From Streptomyces sp. NBC_00690 (GTDB taxonomy: Bacteria; Actinomycetota; Actinomycetes; Streptomycetales; Streptomycetaceae), in the NCBI RefSeq assembly GCF_036226685.1, contig NZ_CP109009.1:1736001-1800000 (forward strand): a stretch of DNA of 64,000 nt. The letters are read 5' to 3'. The notes beneath the pieces are model-generated. The model ran no database searches. It had not been told where the DNA came from and saw only the letters and a program-made list of their open reading frames with translations. Below, in pieces: positions 60,834 to 64,000 of the stretch; positions within the stretch are counted from its first letter, which is position 1; each line of letters opens with the position of its first letter. The position numbers and the translations under genes are program-made.

Positions 60834-62066
60834 GTGAGCAGCGACCCGTGGGGCCGTGTCGACGAGACGGGCACCGTGTACGTGCGTACAGCCGACGGCG
60901 AGAAGGTCGTCGGATCGTGGCAGGCGGGCACTCCCGAGGAGGCCCTGGCCTATTTCGAGCGCAAGTACGAGGGCCTGTCGGTCGAGATCGGTCTCCTCGA
61001 ACGGCGGGTGAAGACCACCGACCTGTCGGCCAAGGACGCTCAGACCGCCATCGACCATCTGCGCCAGCAGGTGGACGAGCACCACGCCGTGGGCGACCTC
61101 GACGCCCTGGCCAAGCGGCTCGACGCGATCACCGAAGCGGTCAACAAGCGCCGTGAAGAGCGCAAGGTCCAGCGGGCGAAGCAGCACGACGAAGCACGTG
61201 TGGCCAAGGAGGCCCTGGTCGGCGAGGCCGAGGAGCTGGCCCAGAGCGACCAGTGGCGATCGGCCGGTGAGCGGCTGCGGGCACTGGTGGACACCTGGAA
61301 GGGCCTGCCCCGGCTCGACCGGAAGTCGGACGACGAGCTGTGGCACCGCTTCTCGCATGCGCGCTCGGCGTTCTCCAAGCGCCGCAAGGCCCACTTCGCC
61401 TCGCTGGACGCCCAGCGCGAGGACGCCCGCAAGGCCAAGGAGAAGCTGGTCGCCGAGGCGGAGTCGCTCTCCAACTCCACGGACTGGGGCAACACGGCCG
61501 CTCGCTACCGGGATCTGATGACGGAGTGGAAGGCCGCCGGACGGGCCCAGCGCGATGCGGAGGACGAGCTGTGGAACCGCTTCCGCGGTGCGCAGGACGT
61601 CTTCTTCGCCGCCCGTAGCGGGGTGTTCGCCGAGCGGGACGCCGAGCAGTCGGAGAACCTGAAGCTGAAGGAAGAGCTCGCCACCGAGGCGGAGAAGCTG
61701 GTTCCGGTGACGGACCTCAAGGCTGCTCGCGCTGCGTTCCGCTCCATCAACGAGCGCTGGGAGGCGATCGGGCACGTGCCGCGCGACGCCCGACCGCGGG
61801 TCGAGGGGCGGATGCACGCGGTCGAGCGGGCGATGCAGGACTCCGAGGAGAACGAGTGGCGCCGCACCAACCCCGAGGCTCGGGCGCGCGCCGCGGGGCT
61901 GACGGGCCAACTCCAAGCAGCGGTGGACAAGCTGCGCGGTCAGATCGACACCGCCCGCGCGGCCGGCAACAACGCCAAGGCCGACAAGCTCGCCAAGGAG
62001 CTTGAGGGCCGACAGGCACTGCTCGACCAGGCGCTGAAGGGCCTGGAGGAGTTCGGGGGCCGCTAG
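60834..62066 (+). CDS. DUF349 domain-containing helical protein
   Basis: A 410-residue, almost entirely helical, highly charged protein. Residues 35-130 include coiled-coil-like stretches (EALAYFERKYEGLSVEIGLL). Three DUF349 repeats follow: about 130-210 (WKGLPRLDRKSDDELWHRFS), 205-280 (WKAAGRAQRDAEDELWNRFR) and 275-345 (WEAIGHVPRDARPRVEGRMH), each with a Trp and a D/E-LW motif. The function of DUF349 proteins is not settled. GTG 60834 follows GGAGGAGG. It converges with relA. Confidence 0.9.
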   Translation: MSSDPWGRVDETGTVYVRTADGEKVVGSWQAGTPEEALAYFERKYEGLSVEIGLLERRVKTTDLSAKDAQTAIDHLRQQVDEHHAVGDLDALAKRLDAITEAVNKRREERKVQRAKQHDEARVAKEALVGEAEELAQSDQWRSAGERLRALVDTWKGLPRLDRKSDDELWHRFSHARSAFSKRRKAHFASLDAQREDARKAKEKLVAEAESLSNSTDWGNTAARYRDLMTEWKAAGRAQRDAEDELWNRFRGAQDVFFAARSGVFAERDAEQSENLKLKEELATEAEKLVPVTDLKAARAAFRSINERWEAIGHVPRDARPRVEGRMHAVERAMQDSEENEWRRTNPEARARAAGLTGQLQAAVDKLRGQIDTARAAGNNAKADKLAKELEGRQALLDQALKGLEEFGGR

Positions 62067-62094
62067 TCCGCTCCGCACGAACAGCAAGAACCAT

Positions 62095-62140
62095 ACGAAG
62101 AGGGGCTCTCGTACCACCAGGTACGAGAGCCCCTCTTCGT
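62095..62140. terminator. Bidirectional terminator between the DUF349 gene and relA
   Basis: Bases 62095-62115 pair perfectly (21 bp) with 62120-62140 around ACCA, between two convergent genes. One of the strongest hairpins in the window. Confidence 0.9.
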
Positions 62141-62169
62141 GCGGCGACTGACGGGCTGACCAGCGGGGT

Positions 62170-64000
62170 TTACGGTCGGCGCGCCGAGGTGACCCGGTAG
62201 ACGTCGTAGACGCCCTCCACTCCCCGTACCGCCTTCAGCACATGGCCGAGGTGCTTGGGGTCTCCCATTTCGAAGGTGAAGCGCGAGGTGGCCACCCGGT
62301 CGCGGGAGGTCTGGACGGCCGCCGACAGGATGTTCACATGCTGGTCGGACAGGACCCGCGTGACGTCGGAGAGCAGTCGGGACCGATCCAGCGCCTCCAC
62401 CTGGATGGCGACCAGGAAGACCGACGACTGGGTGGGCGCCCACTCGACGTCCAGGATCCGTTCGGGCTGCTGGGACAGCGAGTCGACGTTGACACAGTCG
62501 GCCCGGTGCACCGAGACGCCGCTGCCGCGGGTGACGAAGCCGATGATCGGATCGCCGGGGACCGGTGTACAGCATCGGGCGAGCTTGACCCAGACGTCCT
62601 CGACGCCCTTGACGACCACACCGGGGTCGTTGCTGGAACGGCGCTTCTTGCGGCTGCGCGAGGGCGGTACCGACTCGGCGATGTCCTCGTTGGCGGCTTC
62701 TTCGCCGCCGAGCGCCTGGACGAGTTTCTGGACGACGCCCTGGGCCGCGACATGACCCTCGCCGATCGCCGCGTACAGGGACGAGATGTCCGGGTAGCGC
62801 ATCTCGTGCGCCAGGGTGACCAGGGAGTCGCCGGTGAGGATGCGTTGGATGGGCAGGTTCTGCTTGCGCATCGCCCGCACGATGGCGTCCTTGCCCTGCT
62901 CGATCGCTTCCTCGCGGCGCTCCTTGGAGAACCAGGCTCGGATCTTGTTGCGGGCGCGGGGCGACTTGACGAACCCCAGCCAGTCGCGGGACGGGCCCGC
63001 GCCTTCGGCCTTGGAGGTGAACACCTCGACCAGATCGCCGTTGTCGAGGGTGGACTCCAACGGCACGAGCCGCCCGTTGACCCGTGCCCCTATGGTCCGA
63101 TCGCCCACCTCCGTGTGCACGGCGTACGCGAAGTCGACCGGTGTGGCGCCCGCCGGGAGCGCTATCACGTCGCCCTTCGGTGTGAAGACGAAGACCTCGT
63201 TGCGTGAGAGGTCGAAGCGCAGCGATTCGAGGAACTCGGACGGGTCCTCGGTCTCCTTCTGCCAGTCGAGCAACTGGCGCAGCCACGCCATGTCGTTGAC
63301 GTGGTCGTCCTTGCCCGACCTCTTGGGCACGTCGGTACGGACCTTGGACGCCCCGGCGACGGCCTCCTGCTTGTACTTCCAATGGGCCGCGATGCCGTAC
63401 TCGGCCCGACGGTGCATGTCGAAGGTGCGGATCTGGAGTTCGACCGGCTTGCCGTTGGGACCGATGACCGTCGTGTGCAGCGACTGGTACATGTTGAACT
63501 TCGGCATCGCGATGTAGTCCTTGAACCGGCCGGGGACCGGATTCCATCGCGCGTGGACCGTACCGAGCGCCGCGTAGCAGTCGCGCACGGACTCCACCAG
63601 CACACGGATGCCCACCAGGTCGTAGATCTCCGCGAAGTCCCGGCCGCGGACGATCATCTTCTGGTAGACGCTGTAGTAGTGCTTGGGGCGACCGGTGACG
63701 GTGGCCTTGATCCGGGCGGCCCGAAGGTCGGACTGCACCTCGTCGGTCACTATGGCGAGGTACTCGTCGCGCTTGGGCGCCCGCTCGGCGACCAGTCGCA
63801 CGATCTCGTCGTACATCTTCGGGTAGAGGATCGCGAAGGCGAGGTCCTCCAGCTCCCACTTGATGGTGTTCATGCCCAGGCGATGGGCGAGGGGAGCGTA
63901 GATCTCCAGCGTCTCGCGGGCCTTCTTCTCCTGCTTCTCCCGCTTGAGGTAGCGCATGGTGCGCATGTTGTGCAGTCGGTCGGCGAGCTTGATGACCAGG
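62170..64000 (-). CDS. relA: Bifunctional (p)ppGpp synthetase/hydrolase RelA/SpoT family (partial, N-terminus missing)
   Basis: Makes and degrades the alarmone (p)ppGpp, controlling the stringent response and antibiotic production. About 610 C-terminal residues are visible; the gene runs off the right edge. The window begins inside the HD hydrolase domain ([14 protein letters not shown]), followed by the synthetase domain ([37 protein letters not shown]), a TGS domain ([20 protein letters not shown]), a conserved-cysteine region ([13 protein letters not shown]) and a C-terminal ACT domain. The RFKD sequence fits the RxKD motif of bifunctional Rel enzymes rather than ExDD of synthetase-only RelA. 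Confidence 0.96.
   Translation of the reverse strand, partial: LVIKLADRLHNMRTMRYLKREKQEKKARETLEIYAPLAHRLGMNTIKWELEDLAFAILYPKMYDEIVRLVAERAPKRDEYLAIVTDEVQSDLRAARIKATVTGRPKHYYSVYQKMIVRGRDFAEIYDLVGIRVLVESVRDCYAALGTVHARWNPVPGRFKDYIAMPKFNMYQSLHTTVIGPNGKPVELQIRTFDMHRRAEYGIAAHWKYKQEAVAGASKVRTDVPKRSGKDDHVNDMAWLRQLLDWQKETEDPSEFLESLRFDLSRNEVFVFTPKGDVIALPAGATPVDFAYAVHTEVGDRTIGARVNGRLVPLESTLDNGDLVEVFTSKAEGAGPSRDWLGFVKSPRARNKIRAWFSKERREEAIEQGKDAIVRAMRKQNLPIQRILTGDSLVTLAHEMRYPDISSLYAAIGEGHVAAQGVVQKLVQALGGEEAANEDIAESVPPSRSRKKRRSSNDPGVVVKGVEDVWVKLARCCTPVPGDPIIGFVTRGSGVSVHRADCVNVDSLSQQPERILDVEWAPTQSSVFLVAIQVEALDRSRLLSDVTRVLSDQHVNILSAAVQTSRDRVATSRFTFEMGDPKHLGHVLKAVRGVEGVYDVYRVTSARRP

Overview
The window looks like a stretch of conserved core chromosome from a Streptomyces (high-GC actinomycete). 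The base composition is very GC-rich, most genes start with GTG or occasionally TTG, and the marker genes are typical of the group: bldD, an actinobacterial integration host factor (mihF), a SigB/F-type sigma factor, a PriA without helicase motifs and a stand-alone rpsD. From the rpe/rsmB/fmt/priA/metK block through the pyr and aro clusters to relA, the gene order matches what I remember of the Streptomyces coelicolor chromosome. No tRNA or rRNA genes, CRISPR arrays, insertion sequences, prophage genes or secondary-metabolite clusters were seen. All gene calls rest on reading the sequence; no database search was possible.

Layout. 1-2.2 kb: the start of a riboflavin operon read leftwards (FMN riboswitch, ribD, ribE, a partial pnuC-like transporter). 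2.3-11.2 kb: a looser accessory region with an NAD(P)-binding protein, a divergent ROK regulator/MFS exporter pair, a DUF5995 protein, a flavin amine oxidase with an Lrp/AsnC regulator, and an SGNH hydrolase. 11.2-15.9 kb: a SigB/F-type sigma factor, a GuaB1-type IMPDH/GMP-reductase protein, a SorC-type regulator and rpe. 16.2-26.1 kb: rsmB, fmt, a small HTH-like protein, priA, metK, coaBC, rpoZ, gmk and mihF. 26.4-36.5 kb: the pyrimidine operon pyrR-pyrB-pyrC-(PH-like membrane protein)-carA-carB-pyrD-pyrF, preceded by a PyrR-binding leader and ended by a good terminator. 36.7 kb: bldD, divergent from pyrR, with two BldD-type operators. 37.4-51.3 kb: a long leftward cluster linking translation, shikimate and cell-wall genes (DUF948, DUF6167, alaS, ruvX, mltG, aroE, a small repeat-tailed membrane protein, aroC, aroK, aroB, aroQ, a proline-rich P-loop kinase, an M24 peptidase homologue, efp, nusB). 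51.4-64 kb: a STAND ATPase, rpsD with a divergent DUF2470 gene and an iron box between them, rarA, a VKOR-family protein, hisS with a metallo-beta-lactamase-fold hydrolase, a membrane cyclophilin, a DUF349 protein and the C-terminal part of relA.

Functionally the window is mostly housekeeping: nucleotide synthesis (pyr operon, guaB1, gmk), aromatic amino-acid precursors (aro), cofactors (riboflavin, CoA, SAM), translation (alaS, hisS, efp, rpsD, fmt, rsmB), and global regulation by small nucleotides (relA for ppGpp, bldD for c-di-GMP). Many neighbours overlap by the 4-base ATGA/GTGA/TTGA arrangement, which implies translational coupling.

I did not find a clearly new multi-gene system. The best leads are local: an iron box between rpsD and a DUF2470 gene; an M24 peptidase homologue with three of five metal ligands changed; a helically phased triple repeat between the lrp and amine oxidase genes; a DasR-like palindrome inside a promoter at 2351-2380; a sigma gene preceded by a promoter of its own class and with no anti-sigma neighbour; and a structured leader before the DUF349 gene.
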